Assembly (NCBI RefSeq): GCF_017591425.1
Contig: NW_024465885.1
Span: 31,318,501-31,382,500 of the forward strand
Length of the DNA: 64,000 bases
Direction: 5' to 3'
Source: Ochotona curzoniae
Lineage: Eukaryota > Chordata > Mammalia > Lagomorpha > Ochotonidae
Shown here: positions 45,950 through 57,718 of the stretch, in pieces
How the letters are laid out: each line of letters opens with the position of its first letter
Position numbering within the stretch: the stretch's first letter is position 1
Notes under the pieces: model-generated
What the model was told of the DNA's origin: nothing
The model's input: only the letters and a program-made list of their open reading frames with translations
Databases searched by the model: none
Position numbers and translations under genes: made by a program

Positions 45950-46293
45950 CCTGGTCCTGGAGACGTGGTCTAGCGGCTAAAGTCCTCGCCTTGAATGCAC
46001 CCGGGATGTCATATCTAGGCATCGGTTCTAATCCCGGCAGCTCCACTTCCCATCCAGCTCCCTGCTTGTGGCCTGGGAAAGCAGTCAGGGACGGCCCAAA
46101 GCCTTGGGACCCTGCACCCATGTGGGATACCCGGAAGAAGTTCCTGGATCCTGGCTTCGGATCAGCATAGCATTGGCTGTTGCACTCACTTGGGGAGTGA
46201 ATCATCAGATGGAAGATCTTCCTCTTTGTCTCTCCTCCTCTCTGTATATCTGATTTTCCAATAAATAAATAAATCTTAAGAACAAAAACAAAA
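45950..46293 (+). mobile_element. full-length CSINE
   Basis: Plus-orientation, near consensus ('tctagcggctaaagtcctcg', 'ggttctaatcccggcagctc', 'gagtgaatcatcagatggaa'), with an AATAAATAAATC tail and (CAAAAA)n. Target duplication 'acaaatgcaaaca' at 45937 and 46294. Confidence 0.97.
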
Positions 46294-46309
46294 ACAAATG
46301 CAAACATCT

Positions 46310-49300
46310 CCAAACTCTACTTTGTTTTTGAAGCAGCTTTTGAAATGCGATGAACCTAAATGCAAGTAAATTAGTGACACTTTTGAAGGGTAGAGTAATA
46401 ACGAATTTCTAAACCAGTCTAAAAAATTTCCCTACAATTTTCTTGCTAATAAAATTTTAAAAGCCAATGCAACTGAAATTGCAAATGTTTAATGTACTTC
46501 TTTAAAATAAGCCTCAAAGTTGTCTACGTACTTCTCTCATGAAGTCATTATTAATAAAGAAATAATACATTAATTGGGAATCATATTGACTAATTTTTAA
46601 AGTAATAACCCCTCTTCTAGATAAGGGCTATTTACAAATTTATACTTTTTATTTTTTTAATCAACAGTGACTATTAAGAAATTAGCTGTTCCTACCCAAT
46701 AATTTTTTATTGTTTTCCTACTTTTATTCTTGATTTCAATATATGTTATATTGTATAATTATATAATAACATATTATATAATATATACAAATTTTATATA
46801 ATATACACAATTTTATATGTTTTGGAAACCCTCCCACTAATCCATCTGGCTAAAATGCCACTTCTATTTTTAAGCTCCCTCTTTAAGATCAATTTGCTTT
46901 ATGAAAATGTGGTTAAAGCTACTCAAATGGAGATGTTTATGTCTAGCTACAGCAAAACCCTTTTAAAATAACGAAGTATTTCCAAGATCACATATATAAT
47001 TTGCCTCACATGATGTCATCACTTTTTTCTGCTAATAATCCAAAATGGCATTTAAAATCCACAGCAATCTACCACACCTCCCATTAGCGTTGCTTTTATT
47101 TCTAGCCCCTTGAAGAAGACTATGAGTTGGTGGTAATGAGCAATCTTCTTCCTGATGATTTACCAGCTGGTCCCGTCAAACACCAACATCTCTCAGTTAC
47201 TACACAGAGACTGCACAGCTATACTTCACACATTCTTGAATCATATCATCTGATTGCCTTATGCATGCTCAGTACTTGTCAATTAGACTTTATTTTGAAA
47301 TTGCTTACATATTCTACCTTCCAATGAAAAGAAAGGCTCTTCCTAGAAGATGACAGTCATGTGATGTTTCATAGGCTAAACAAATACACTGCAGTGGTTG
47401 TAGGTAAGTCAAGTCACAGCACACCTATATCACATCAGTTTAAGCCTTGAAAGCACTAAGAGTGTGGACTTCAACTTTTATCTCAGACTGGAATTACATA
47501 ACTGACAGCATGGGTTTTTCAAGTGCTATATTCGTGTATTCTTTCTTAATGTTTAAATAAGGCAAGAAAATTTTGCTATGATTTCAGTTTCAGATTTTTA
47601 AGTTGTAGTGAAAGAAAAATTTAAGCATACTGCCATCAAAAATGACAGACATTTATGCAGCATTTCATGCAGTATTGCTTTAGAATTTTTATGGAAGTTC
47701 ACATTTTTCCCAGCTTAAATAATTTTCCAAGACTGAAGGGGCTTTTCCTTTTGTAATAATCTGTGTTGTGCTGTAGTAATTTTATACATTTAAACCAAGT
47801 GTTAATTGTTAACGATGCAAGGATAAGCCAAATTTTGTCTTACTAAGAAAGCCTGAAAGAAATAAAATGTTACTTCTTTGTTTTTAGATAATAATCATTT
47901 CTGATAACAGATGCAGAGAAAAGGCTCTGTAAGTTTAGGGTACACACACATAGCCCAAAATTCTGCAAGCATGTTGTAGACAAGCTTTACATATATTTTT
48001 CAATTTCTTGGTTTCTCTTAAAATCAGATGTAATGGCAGCAAGTGGCACTTTCTGTAGAGCAGCTACCTCTCTGAAAAAAGGGCATTCTTCAATTCAAAG
48101 CAGTTGTATCACTTCCTTAATTCCACGTGTTCTCATTAACTCCTGGGCTCGGGTGTCACACCTGCACACATCGATACAGGACTGGATTTCTGGACTCGCT
48201 CTCTGTCCCAGGAATACTTCTACCATTTTGACTAGACATTTGATGAGCCAGCAGCAGCCAAGCTATGGTTCTCAAGAAGTAATCGTCACTATTATTTCGA
48301 TTGTCACTCTCTCCCACTCTGTGAGAGGTTACCCATATTGTCTATCCCGTCATTGTTATTCAACGTGTGGGATCAGACCACAGGTGGGAAGGCAAGAATG
48401 GACCGAGGATTTACTTGCTTCCTACAAGATGACAGGATTTTGTCTTTTGGAAATTCTTATCAGTTGTTCTTTGTGCCTTACAAAGTACAGTGATAAAAGT
48501 GCTTATTGACCCTTTCCATCACACTTTTCCCTAATCCATACACCACTTCAATCAGGAAACACAGCCACGTTCTAGGTCTCAACATAATGCTTTACGAGAG
48601 GTAATTACTTTTCTCTGCTTTGGTAACAGATGGAATCATTGGCAACCTCACTAAACCAAATCACAGATGGGGTTCATCAACTTGCTTTTCTACATTTTAA
48701 GAATTGCCGCACTACAGAAAGATACATACCAACAGGTGGTTAAAGACAGATTGTGGTTTTGAGATGTTTGTGCCATTTTAAAGCTTTTTATGTGCTAAGA
48801 ATTAATGAAAGCAGTTTAATCTAATAAATGAACAATAAGAAGAAATTTCAGTCGTCCACAGAGAGAATGACAAAGGACAAATTTAAGATATAATCCAGAT
48901 ATGCATTTATACATTGATAGGATGTATAAATTATAATGATTTATCAAAAAGAAAACCTCTTGTAGTGATTTCCACTTTTTCATTCTAACAGTTGGACATT
49001 GGGGAAAACACACCTACATAACAACTGTTTATTACTGAAAGGGTACGAAAAAATAACAATCCACATTACATTCTATTCCCCAGTTTAGCTACCTGCTTTT
49101 TCAAGAACAACACGGAACAGAACTTTCTGTGACAATGGGTATATTCTGGTGAAACATCCAAAATGGTTTTGACCAGCTAAAATGTAGCTAGCATGACCAA
49201 AAAATGAAACACCATCACATTGTGGGAACTGCTAATGAACTAGAGAAGAAAGCTTTGTCCACAGGCATCTAAGCAAAGAGTACCTAGAAGGAAAACATGG

Positions 49301-49445
49301 ATGGGAACCATCAACATTTCTTTCAAAACCTTACTGATGGATTAATATGGGATGCCAAGTTCACAAAAGCAGAGATAACACACAGATGTATTTGGTTTTC
49401 TAGTACTTAAAGCACACCAAATTTAGATTCTAATTCTTCCTAATT
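46310..49445. other. intronic sequence, no repeat or exon recognised
   Basis: A ~3.1 kb AT-rich stretch including an almost pure A/T block at 46739-46822. A 158-codon plus frame at 48033-48509 (antisense to the gene) shows no known domain. Its Ser/Cys-rich composition and poor context suggest chance. This is the longest repeat-poor stretch in the presumed intron. Confidence 0.45.
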
Positions 49446-49448
49446 TTT

Positions 49449-49785
49449 AAAAAATTTGTTTTTATTTATGTGAATGGCAGGGACATACAGTGACCTTCAA
49501 TTACTACTTCACTTGGCAAACACCCATAACAGCCAGGGTTAGCCTGGCCAGGCCAAAGCCAGAGGATTGGCATCCACTTCCAGTTCAGGTTTCCTTCTAA
49601 CTGTGTACTCTGAGAAGCAACAGGTGTTAGCTCAAGCACTTGAGTTCCTGCTCCCAGGACCCAGGGTCCTGGTTCAGCCCTGTCCAGCCCTGGATGTAGC
49701 AAGCATTTGGAGAGTGAACTGCAAGTTGGGAAATTTGTCACTCTCTTTCTGTGTCTGCCTCTCAAATAAATAAGACACAAAAAAA
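49449..49785. mobile_element. two old SINE halves in opposite orientation
   Basis: The left part starts with a T-rich tail in reverse orientation ('tttgtttttatttatgtgaat', 'cagccagggttagcctggcc'). From about 49570 the sequence reads as a forward SINE 3' half ('ctcaagcacttgagttcctg', 'catttggagagtgaactgc', 'ctctcaaataaataag'). Confidence 0.6.
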
Positions 49786-50185
49786 TTTTACAAATCCACA
49801 TTCATGTGGGATATGGAGCACCGATTTGCAAGGAAAACTGAAAGCTACGAGGCAACGGGAATTTAATCAGACACACATAAAAAATGTCATGGTCATGTGC
49901 CATGTTTCAATGTTTCAATCAACTAGACTGTGTATATAAATAACCCCATAAGATTATAATGGAGCTAAAAAGGTCTTACTGTCTAGCACAACACACTCTA
50001 TGTTTGTGATAACGCTTCAGTAAATAAATCTGTTCTGCCAATTCTATAAACGTATAATATATACAATTCAGCAATTTTGTAAAATACTTAATAATGATAA
50101 TAAAAAATCATGATACTACATGTATTTACTACACTTTCTACCATTATAGTAGACTCCATTACTTACACGACATTATGTTATGTCA

Positions 50186-50220
50186 AAGATATCATAACCA
50201 CACACTGGTTATGATATCTT
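50186..50220. repeat. perfect hairpin, 15-bp arms, 5-nt loop
   Basis: Arm 'aagatatcataacca' is followed by loop 'cacac' and the exact reverse complement of the arm. It is not part of a recognised repeat. Confidence 0.97.
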
Positions 50221-50311
50221 GATTGCATCAAGAGGCCAACTGAGTGATCCTCCTTAGCATTCAAATTTACGTGAGTACACTCTATGGTAGCAAAACAAAA
50301 GCACATCTTGG

Positions 50312-50610
50312 AGGCTGGTTTTGTGGCACAGAAGGTTAAGCTACCTACCTGTGATGCCAGAATCCAAAATGGATGCTGGTTCATGTCCTAAATGCTTCAC
50401 TTCTTATCCAGCTCCCTGCCAAAGACCTAGGAAAAGCAGTGGAAAACAGTCCAAGGTTTTGGGTTTCTGTCACCCACACGGTGGACCTGGATAAAGCTCC
50501 TGGCTTTCTGGCTTCTACCCGGTCCAATCCTGGCTGCTGTAGCCACCTAAGGAATGAGCCAACAGATGGAAGATCTCCTTCTCTCTGTAACTCAAATAAA
50601 TAAATAAAAG
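50312..50610 (+). mobile_element. old CSINE
   Basis: 'ggaggctggttttgtggcac', 'ccagctccctgccaaagacc', 'caacagatggaagatctcc' and tail 'ctcaaataaataaataaaag'. Confidence 0.88.
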
Positions 50611-50837
50611 AACCACCAGATGCTACATGTATCAGAAAGTACCCTTATATTGATTAGTAACACATGACTATATATCTAAGAATGTAATAGAACTGAAAGC
50701 TAGTCAAACATTCTTCAATGGGACACTAATTAACAAATTATGGTACAAGGGAATACAAAATTAAAAACTGATGTGTAACTTTCACATACTGACATGAAAA
50801 GAAAGTTTATAGTTGAGAAATGTGGTTATTAAATTGT

Positions 50838-50870
50838 ATATATATACACACACATACATATATTTATATC
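50838..50870. repeat. (TA)n/(CA)n microsatellite
   Basis: 'tatatatatacacacacataca' type mixed dinucleotide run. Confidence 0.9.
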
Positions 50871-50994
50871 TCTCTGTTTCACACGTTAAATAATAATTAG
50901 TCCTCTCCTCAATGAAACAAGCACAAGCCAGAAATATTAATAGATGGCTAGCAAATAGGATTATTAATCTTAACATTGTTTCCTATATGTTTAA

Positions 50995-51335
50995 TTTTTT
51001 TTAAAGATTTATTTATTTTATTTTTACTGGAAAGTGAGCCAGAGAAAGGAGGAGGAGACAGAAAGATTTTCCATCTGCTGGTTCTGGTTCACTCCTCAAA
51101 TGGCCACAAGGGCCAGAGCTGAGCCAATCTGAAGCCAGGAGCCCAGGGCTTCTTCCAGGACTCCCATGTGGTTGCAAGGTCCCAAGGCAAATTCCTGTCC
51201 TCAACTGCTTTCCCAGGCCACAAGCAGGGAGCTGGATGGAAAGTGGGGCCACCGGGATTAGAACTGGGGCCCATATGGGATCTTGGTACATGTAAGGCAA
51301 GGACTTTAGCCACTAGGCTTCCTCACCAGTCCCGT
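50995..51335 (-). mobile_element. CSINE
   Basis: Full-length reverse copy: tail at 50995, 'ctgctggttctggttcactcc', 'gatggaaagtggggccaccg' and head 'ctaggcttcctcaccagtcc'. A 'ggttct' duplication is private to this copy. Confidence 0.95.
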
Positions 51336-51363
51336 CCCCTTATTTATTTCTTTATGTATTTTT

Positions 51364-51698
51364 TTTTATTTTTAAAGATTTATTTTTATTATTTATTTTT
51401 TATTGAAAAGGCGGATATACAGAGAGGAGAGACAGAGAGGAAGATCTTCCGTCTGATGATTCACTCCCCAAGTGAGCACAACAGCTGATGCTATGCCGAT
51501 CCAAAGCCAGGAGCCTCTTCCGGGTCTCCCACGCGGGTGCAGGTTCCCAAAGCTTTGGGCCGTCCTCGACTGCTTTCCCGGGTCACAGGCAGGGAGCTGG
51601 AAGGGAAGCGGGGCTGCCAGGATTAGAACCAGCGCCCATATGGGATCCCGGGCGTGCTAGGCGAGGACCTTAAGCACTTGCGCCACTGCGCCGGGCCC
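51364..51698 (-). mobile_element. young full-length CSINE nested in an older SINE tail
   Basis: Near-consensus reverse copy with a perfect 15-bp duplication, 'tctttatgtattttt' (51349-51363, 51699-51713). The older SINE resumes immediately after it. Confidence 0.97.
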
Positions 51699-52012
51699 TC
51701 TTTATGTATTTTTAACTTGAAAGGCACAGTGACAGACATGGAAAAACAGAGATTTATCATCTGATTGTTCAATCCCCAAATGGCTACAATGAATGGGCTA
51801 TGATAAAGCCAGCAACCAGGAAATCCACTTGGGCTTTCCAATACATAGCAGGGGCCCAAGCGCTTGGGCCATCATCTGACCTTCTTCCAGACACATTATC
51901 AGGGAAATGAATTGGAATCAGAGCTTTGGGGAACAAAATCATCATTCTACTATGGGATTCTGGTGTTTCAAGTGGTGACTGGACCTGAGGTGCCAAAACA
52001 CCAACCCATTTT
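51699..52012 (-). mobile_element. old CSINE (host of the nested copy)
   Basis: 'acttgaaaggcacagtgaca', 'aggggcccaagcgcttgggcc' and 'aagtggtgactggacctgag'. Diverged reverse copy whose T-rich tail (about 51336-51363) was split by the young SINE. Confidence 0.85.
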
Positions 52013-52357
52013 TATTCTAAATATTAATAACACCTAGAATTTATTTCACTGCCCCAGAAGTTCGAAGAAAATTCAGCTTTCTCCCCAAAAAGGCTGTTGT
52101 TCACTTATTTCTATACAAATGTAAATTTTTTGTATTCTACTAGCACAATGTAGTCTCTCACAAACATTTACTAACTATACATATTATGTATATAAAAATT
52201 TATAGACGTATTTACGATAATAAATGCATTCATTGATTCTTTCTACAAATGTATATATACTTACTATATGTGGACAATGAACTAGGCCTTCCACATTACA
52301 ATAGTGACTCAGACCAGGAGGCTTATATTTCAGAGGTAGTAAGAAACTATATATAAA
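52013..52357. other. intronic sequence, nothing recognised
   Basis: AT-rich gap between SINEs with no coding or repeat signal. Confidence 0.45.
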
Positions 52358-52358
52358 T

Positions 52359-52675
52359 GGCCTGGTGCAATTGACCTAATGGCTAAATTTTCATTTTGCA
52401 AGTGCCAGGATCCTATATGGACACTGGCTCATGTCCCAGCTGCTCCACTTCTCATTCAGCTTCCTGCTAATGGCCCAGCAACGCAGTACAGGATGGCTCA
52501 AGCCTTGGAACTGTGCAGCCAAATGTGAGACTCCAAAGAAGCTCCCGGCTTTAGACTGACACAGTTTTGGCTATTGTGGCCATTAAAGTAGTGAACCAGG
52601 AGATGGAAAATCTTTCTCTCTGTTTCTCCTTTCTGTATACCTGATCTTCCTTTCCAATAAAAATAAATAAATCTG
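52359..52675 (+). mobile_element. CSINE
   Basis: 'ggcctggtgcaattgaccta', 'gccaggatcctatatggaca' and 'gaaccaggagatggaaaatc', ending in 'aaaataaataaatct'. It is joined tail-to-head with the next SINE. Confidence 0.93.
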
Positions 52676-53010
52676 GGCCTGGTGTGGTGGCCTAGCAACT
52701 AAAATCCTCACCTTGAATGCACCAGGATCCCATATGGGTGCTGGTTCTAATCCTGGCAGCCCCACTTCCCATCCAGCTTCCTGCTTGTGGCCTGGGAAAG
52801 CAGTTGAAGACTGCCCAAAGCCTTGGGATCCTGCACCTGCATGGGAGACCTGGAAGAAGTTCCTGCTTCTTGGCTTCGGATCAGATTGGCTCAGCTCTGG
52901 CCGTTGCAGTCACTTAGGGAGTAAATCATCAGATGGAAGATCTTCCTCTCTGTCTCTCCTTTCTGTATATCTGCCTTTTCAATAAAAATAAATAAATCCT
53001 TAAAAAATTA
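52676..53010 (+). mobile_element. CSINE, inserted in the previous SINE's A-tail
   Basis: Near consensus: 'gggcctggtgtggtggccta', 'gatcccatatgggtgctgg', 'ggagtaaatcatcagatgg' and tail 'caataaaaataaataaatcc'. Same orientation as its upstream neighbour. Confidence 0.97.
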
Positions 53011-53274
53011 AAAAGTAAATCTTTAGAAAAAGAGAAAGAAACCATAGAGCAATGCTTACAACAGGGTAACTAAAACCCTTCTTGCTGTGACATTCAAACA
53101 TGCTAGAAGAAATATGACACATTTTAAAATGCTGGATATTCAGCCTTCCAATAAAGGAGGATCCCAAGGACCAGGTGTTAAGCTCGAAGTAAAAACTCAA
53201 GAGATTCTTGGGGACATCTGTTCTGCCAAGATACAACCTGGATTCCAATTTCTGGTACTTTTTAAATTTTAAGA

Positions 53275-53565
53275 ATTGTATTTATCCTGAGAGGCAAGAT
53301 GGGGCGAGTTCCAATCTTTTCACTCACCCCCCTCCCCCACATGCCAAAGCTAACCAGAACTTGGCCAGGCTAAACCGTGAAGTTGGGAATTCAATCAACA
53401 TCTTCCATGTGCAGGCCAAGGACTCCCCATGTGAGTTGGGAGCTGCCCAGTTAGCATCTGCAGAAAGCTGCAGGAAGCAAAGTTGAGACTTGAACCAAAG
53501 TTCTGACTTAAGCCACATAGGTGTCTTAAGTGCTAAGCCAAATACTCACCTACAGAAGTCTAAGA
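53275..53565 (-). mobile_element. old CSINE
   Basis: 'cctgagaggcaagatggggc', 'caacatcttccatgtgcagg' and 'gagacttgaaccaaagttct'. Strongly diverged. Confidence 0.7.
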
Positions 53566-53744
53566 GCCAAGCCAATGTTCACTTCTGTTTTGTGTGTTTT
53601 GATTTTTTCTTTTTTTTTTTTTTCTAATAGGTATCTTTTGCTTTTTCAATAAGAAAGGAAATTTTATTTTGGAAAAAAAAATGTTTTTACCTTATCATTT
53701 TTTTTAAATAGTGAAAATTTAAAACGTTAAAAAGAAATTCCTGG

Positions 53745-53962
53745 GAATAGGCATTTGTCAGTTGGTTAAGGTGTCCGTATCTTGCAATAGAGCTCCTAGG
53801 CTCCATTCTCAGCTCCAGTTCCTGACTCTAGTGTTCTGCTAATTCAGATCCCGGCAGCGATGACTGAGATAACTGGGCACCTGGCACTGATGTGGGAGAC
53901 CAGGGAATGCATGCCTGACAGCCAGTGCCAACCTAGTCCCTTCTACAGGCATCTGGGTAGTA
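53745..53962 (+). mobile_element. old CSINE
   Basis: 'ggaataggcatttgtcagttgg', 'cagttcctgactctagtgtt' and 'tgatgtgggagaccagg'. The 3' end is lost. Confidence 0.7.
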
Positions 53963-54454
53963 ATAACAATAAAAATCCCATGAAAAATGCATTAATTCAA
54001 ACCACCTCAATGTCTATAAACCACCTTAATATATATATATTATTTTGCTAATGGACAAACTGCTAAACCAATCACAACAACACTTTCAACAGCATTTCAT
54101 TTGTTCAGATGAGATAAAAAGAAACTTTTCTGTATTCCAATTTAGTACTTAAATTTGCTTCATGCATTTTATTTGCCTATGTTTATGTAGAATTCCTTAC
54201 TCATCATCTTTCTCACAGCATCACCTGTGACATAGACAATGATATTATCACACTTTCTCATTTGCTACTAGTACTCCAAAAGTTAGAGAGTTACATACGC
54301 AGTGAGAATAAACAGCATTTAGGATAGAGGAAATCATATAAGCAAAGGCAAGAAAATGTGACTGAAAGGGGTGAATGTGAGGAGGGCATAAATGGCTTAG
54401 AAACTATGTTTAAGGAATAATGAGAGATGAAGGAATGCGTCACCCAAGAAGGCA

Positions 54455-54480
54455 TTCTTGATAGTTTAAACTATCAAGAA
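54455..54480. repeat. 26-bp perfect palindrome
   Basis: 'ttcttgatagttt' is followed immediately by its reverse complement with no spacer. It lies ~100 bp before the recognisable start of the L1 insertion. Confidence 0.98.
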
Positions 54481-54589
54481 CATAACAGGTAACTTATAGA
54501 CAACAGACTTGAACCAGTGTTAGACAGTAGCAAAACTATAAAGACATATAGGGGAATCAAGAGCGATCCTGACAACCTCTTAATAGGAA

Positions 54590-55768
54590 GTCATATACAC
54601 AGAGCAGGGGGGGACCCCAGAGCGCAGCAGGGGCACAGGAGGAGGCTTGTATCCCAACCCTGGAGACTCCCAGATCCTCACCAAGGACTATCAGTACCGG
54701 CACCAAAGGCTATATTCCAATTGCCAAGGAGACCACTGGGAATTGGAGTATCCTTGTAGGCCAAGAACTCTGAGGTCATCTACTCCCTTTTGGAACTCCG
54801 ACATGAGATGGCAGAAGCCCAGATCCTTCCTCACAGGAACTAATGTCATTGGTACAATGGCTGGGAGCCCTGAGCGGTCCTCAGGAACAGAAGAACAATC
54901 AATTTCTTTCGGGACTCAGGAGGGGAGCTTTCTCTGGTCCTTACTTAGTTTCAACCTTGGCTCCCCACCCTCTCTTGCAATGACCAGCAGGGCCGCTCTG
55001 GTGCCCCACCCCCCAAAAAAATTAAAATTAGATTAGATAGACAGGAATAAGGAAAGCTTACACCCAGACAGGAAACGGACAGCTTGGACTACCACATACC
55101 TTACTAGGTAGGACAGAAAGAAGAGTTACTTCTCACTAAGCTATAGAAGAGTTCCCTGCACACCCCTCCTAAAACTGTTTGGTGCCTCAATTATTAACAT
55201 ATGCCTAGTTAGAGTTACAAGTCAGACTGGATTATCCTAAAGTTCGCGAAGTACAGTAAAAATTATGCTTCAATACTATAAATAGCTAAATATAAAAATG
55301 AAGACAGACATGAGACAGCTGAATAGTACCCTATAACCATTTTAAGGAGTATAGCAGCCGGTTTTGTATAAATTAAAATGGAAATGTCAATGAAGTAGTA
55401 CAGGATGTGGTTAAGAACTTGTATTTTCTAACATATTGGTTACTCAATAACATGTCAATTAACTCCATTATGTTGTAAATTGTTGTTATTGTTATGTTAT
55501 GGCTTTTCATTGGACGGGATGATATTCTACTAGTTCTACTTTGAGACCAGGGATGGTCTCCCAAGGAAACTGTTGAATTTATCTGGACAATAAAATGCTG
55601 GACTCTATGCATGTTACGTGTTTGCAATCAAAGAACCATGACTGGATTTGAACTGTACTACTGCAACAATGTGGAGGAATTCACCATGGGGGGAGGACAT
55701 GGGAAGGGAATGGGGGAATCCCAGAGCCTATGAAACTATGTCATAAAACAAACAAACAAACAAAAAGG
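54590..55768 (+). mobile_element. 5'-truncated L1, 3' region
   Basis: A GC-rich first part ('cagggggggaccccagagcg' onward) passes into an AT-rich 3' UTR ending 'ccatggggggaggacatggg', 'cccagagcctatgaaact' and (CAAA)n. The last ~350 bp recur at 58.66-59.04 kb. The 129-codon frame at 54647-55036 is within the GC-rich part and has no recognisable domain. Confidence 0.85.
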
Positions 55769-56060
55769 AATTAACATGTCAACCTAAAAAAAATGTTCAG
55801 GGAATCGCTGAAATGTTTTAAGAAAATGAATACCATGATCAAATTTGCATTTTAAGGATTTTTCTGGAAAGCAAAAAGAATTTCCAGGTGGTATTATATG
55901 AGAAGACACTGGAATATGGGGCAGTGATGAGAGAGATGATGGAATTAAGTCCATGCTTGCCAGTGAAGTGGTCTTGAGGCAATCCATGTCATAATGGGTT
56001 GGATTAGGGTGCGACAGAGGAATGCCAGTCAGTCTGGAGAGAGGCAGCAGCATCAGAGAC

Positions 56061-56642
56061 ACACTGAATGGAGATTGGGTGAGAGCGAAGTCATGAGCGT
56101 GTTAGGGCCAGCTCGCAGCATACAGCCCAATTTACTTTCATAAATTAGAAAACCACCCCACCACAGCACAGGCACACACACCATGAAAAGCAGATCTTAG
56201 GTTAGATTTCAGGCTGAAGTCATTACTGTAACTACACAATTGTACTTGTTAAGCCCTGTAGAATTTCAGCTTATGAGGCAGTTGGGATTATTGCCAAAAT
56301 GCAAATATCTAAATTCAATCTTCCCAACAGCACATGGAACATAGTAAAGAACAGATAAACTGTTAGAAACTGACATCAGATGAAGTATCTTTTCTGACCA
56401 CCATGCAGCAAAACTAGAAATCAGTAAAAAGAAACTCTTTAATACAATCCAAGGGTTCTTTATTAAGCTCATGGAAAATATTATTAAAAATTTTTGCACA
56501 AAACTTTTTTGTCCCATTCTCCATGAACCAGAATGTTCTTTATGAACATTCAGTTCAGTATGAATGAAACAAACTGAAGAGGACACACAACACACAGCAT
56601 TGCAGAGACATCCTGTTTTCACGGACTTTAAGAATCAATATT
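56061..56642. other. intronic sequence, nothing recognised
   Basis: Contains a 118-codon minus-strand frame (56622-56266) in the gene's transcription direction. Its Ser/Phe/Cys-rich product matches nothing I know, and no splice pair links it to the C21orf91 exons. Confidence 0.4.
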
Positions 56643-56962
56643 GGGCCTAGTGCAGTAGCTTAGTGGCTAAAGTCCTTGCCTTGCATGCATTGGGATCCAT
56701 ATGAGCACTGGTTCGTAACCTGGCTATTTCACTTCCCTTCCAGCTCTCTGCTTGTGCCCTGGGAAGGCAGTAGAGGATAATGCAAGGCCTTGAGACCCTG
56801 TGCCCATGTGGAAGACTGGAAGAATCCTGGATTTGGATTGGCTTAGCTCCAGCTGTTGCAGCCACTTGTGGAGTAAACCAGTGGATGGAAGATCTTTCTG
56901 TGTCTCTCCTTTTCTATGTAAATCTGACTTTCCAATAAAAACCAAATAAATCTTAAAAACAA
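56643..56962 (+). mobile_element. CSINE
   Basis: 'gggcctagtgcagtagctta', 'ccagctctctgcttgtgccc', 'gagtaaaccagtggatggaa' and tail 'ccaataaaaaccaaataaat'. Confidence 0.95.
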
Positions 56963-56974
56963 AAAGACTTACTG

Positions 56975-57718
56975 CCAATATATTGTTCCTATTACCCAAA
57001 GTGATATATGGATGCAATTCAATCTCTATTAAAATACCAATGATATTTTCCAAGAAACCAGAAAAATCACAACTGAAAAATGTATAAAACCCTCAGTAAA
57101 GATCCTCAGTAGTCAAGCCAATATGGGACATTACAAGGAATTTATAATACATTCAAAAGTTATTGTAATTATAACAGTATGAAACTGGCATAAAAAGGCA
57201 CAGAGCAATGGGACAGATTAAAGAACCTAGAAATAAATTCATGCATCTCTAGCCAACTTATATTTGATGAAGGTGCCAAGAGGTTAATTGGAAAAAGGAC
57301 AGTCTTTTCATTAAAATGTGCTAGGAAAAAAATGCGTATCCAAATGAAGAATAAAACTGTACGCTTTTCTCTCTCATCAGGTGCAAAAATCAAGTCAAAT
57401 ACCTCAAAATAAGACTGGAATTATGACATTACTAGCAAGAAACAGGGGAAACGTTTCAGGACATTGGACTTTGTAAGTAATTTTTTGGATCAGATCCTAA
57501 AAAGCACAGAAAGCAGAAACAATAGACGAAAGGGATTTCATTAAACTTAATGTTCCTACAAAGCAAACAATCAAGAGTGAAGAAGCATATTGTATAGTAC
57601 ATACATATATATTATATTTTCTTTAGCAATGTCAACTATGTCATCAGTTGATGGACATCTGGGTTTATTCTGTATCTTAACTATTAGGAATTGAATTGTA
57701 ATAAACACATGAGTTCAA
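56975..57718 (+). mobile_element. L1 ORF2 fragment with inverted end
   Basis: Sense ORF2-like 'atattcaatctctattaaaa'-type sequence to 'aatcaagagtgaagaa'. Then 57637-57718 reads antisense ('atcagttgatggacatctgg'), and sense resumes at 57719. Decayed by many stops. Confidence 0.75.

Larger units (their letters stand above)
54300..56060 (+). mobile_element. ancient interspersed repeat split by an L1
   Basis: 54350-54440 ('gcaaaggcaagaaaatgtga', 'gaggagggcataaatggct') and 55800-56040 ('gaataccatgatcaaatttg', 'cattttaaggatttttctgg', 'gaggaatgccagtcagtctgg') match, in order, a widespread old mammalian repeat pattern whose family I cannot name. The L1 at 54.59-55.77 kb separates the halves. Confidence 0.5.

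Noticed and set aside
45958..46060. tRNA-like segments with B-box 'ggttctaatccc' at SINE heads
   Set aside because: They are the tRNA-derived heads of CSINE copies with no acceptor stem pairing or terminator; not tRNA genes.
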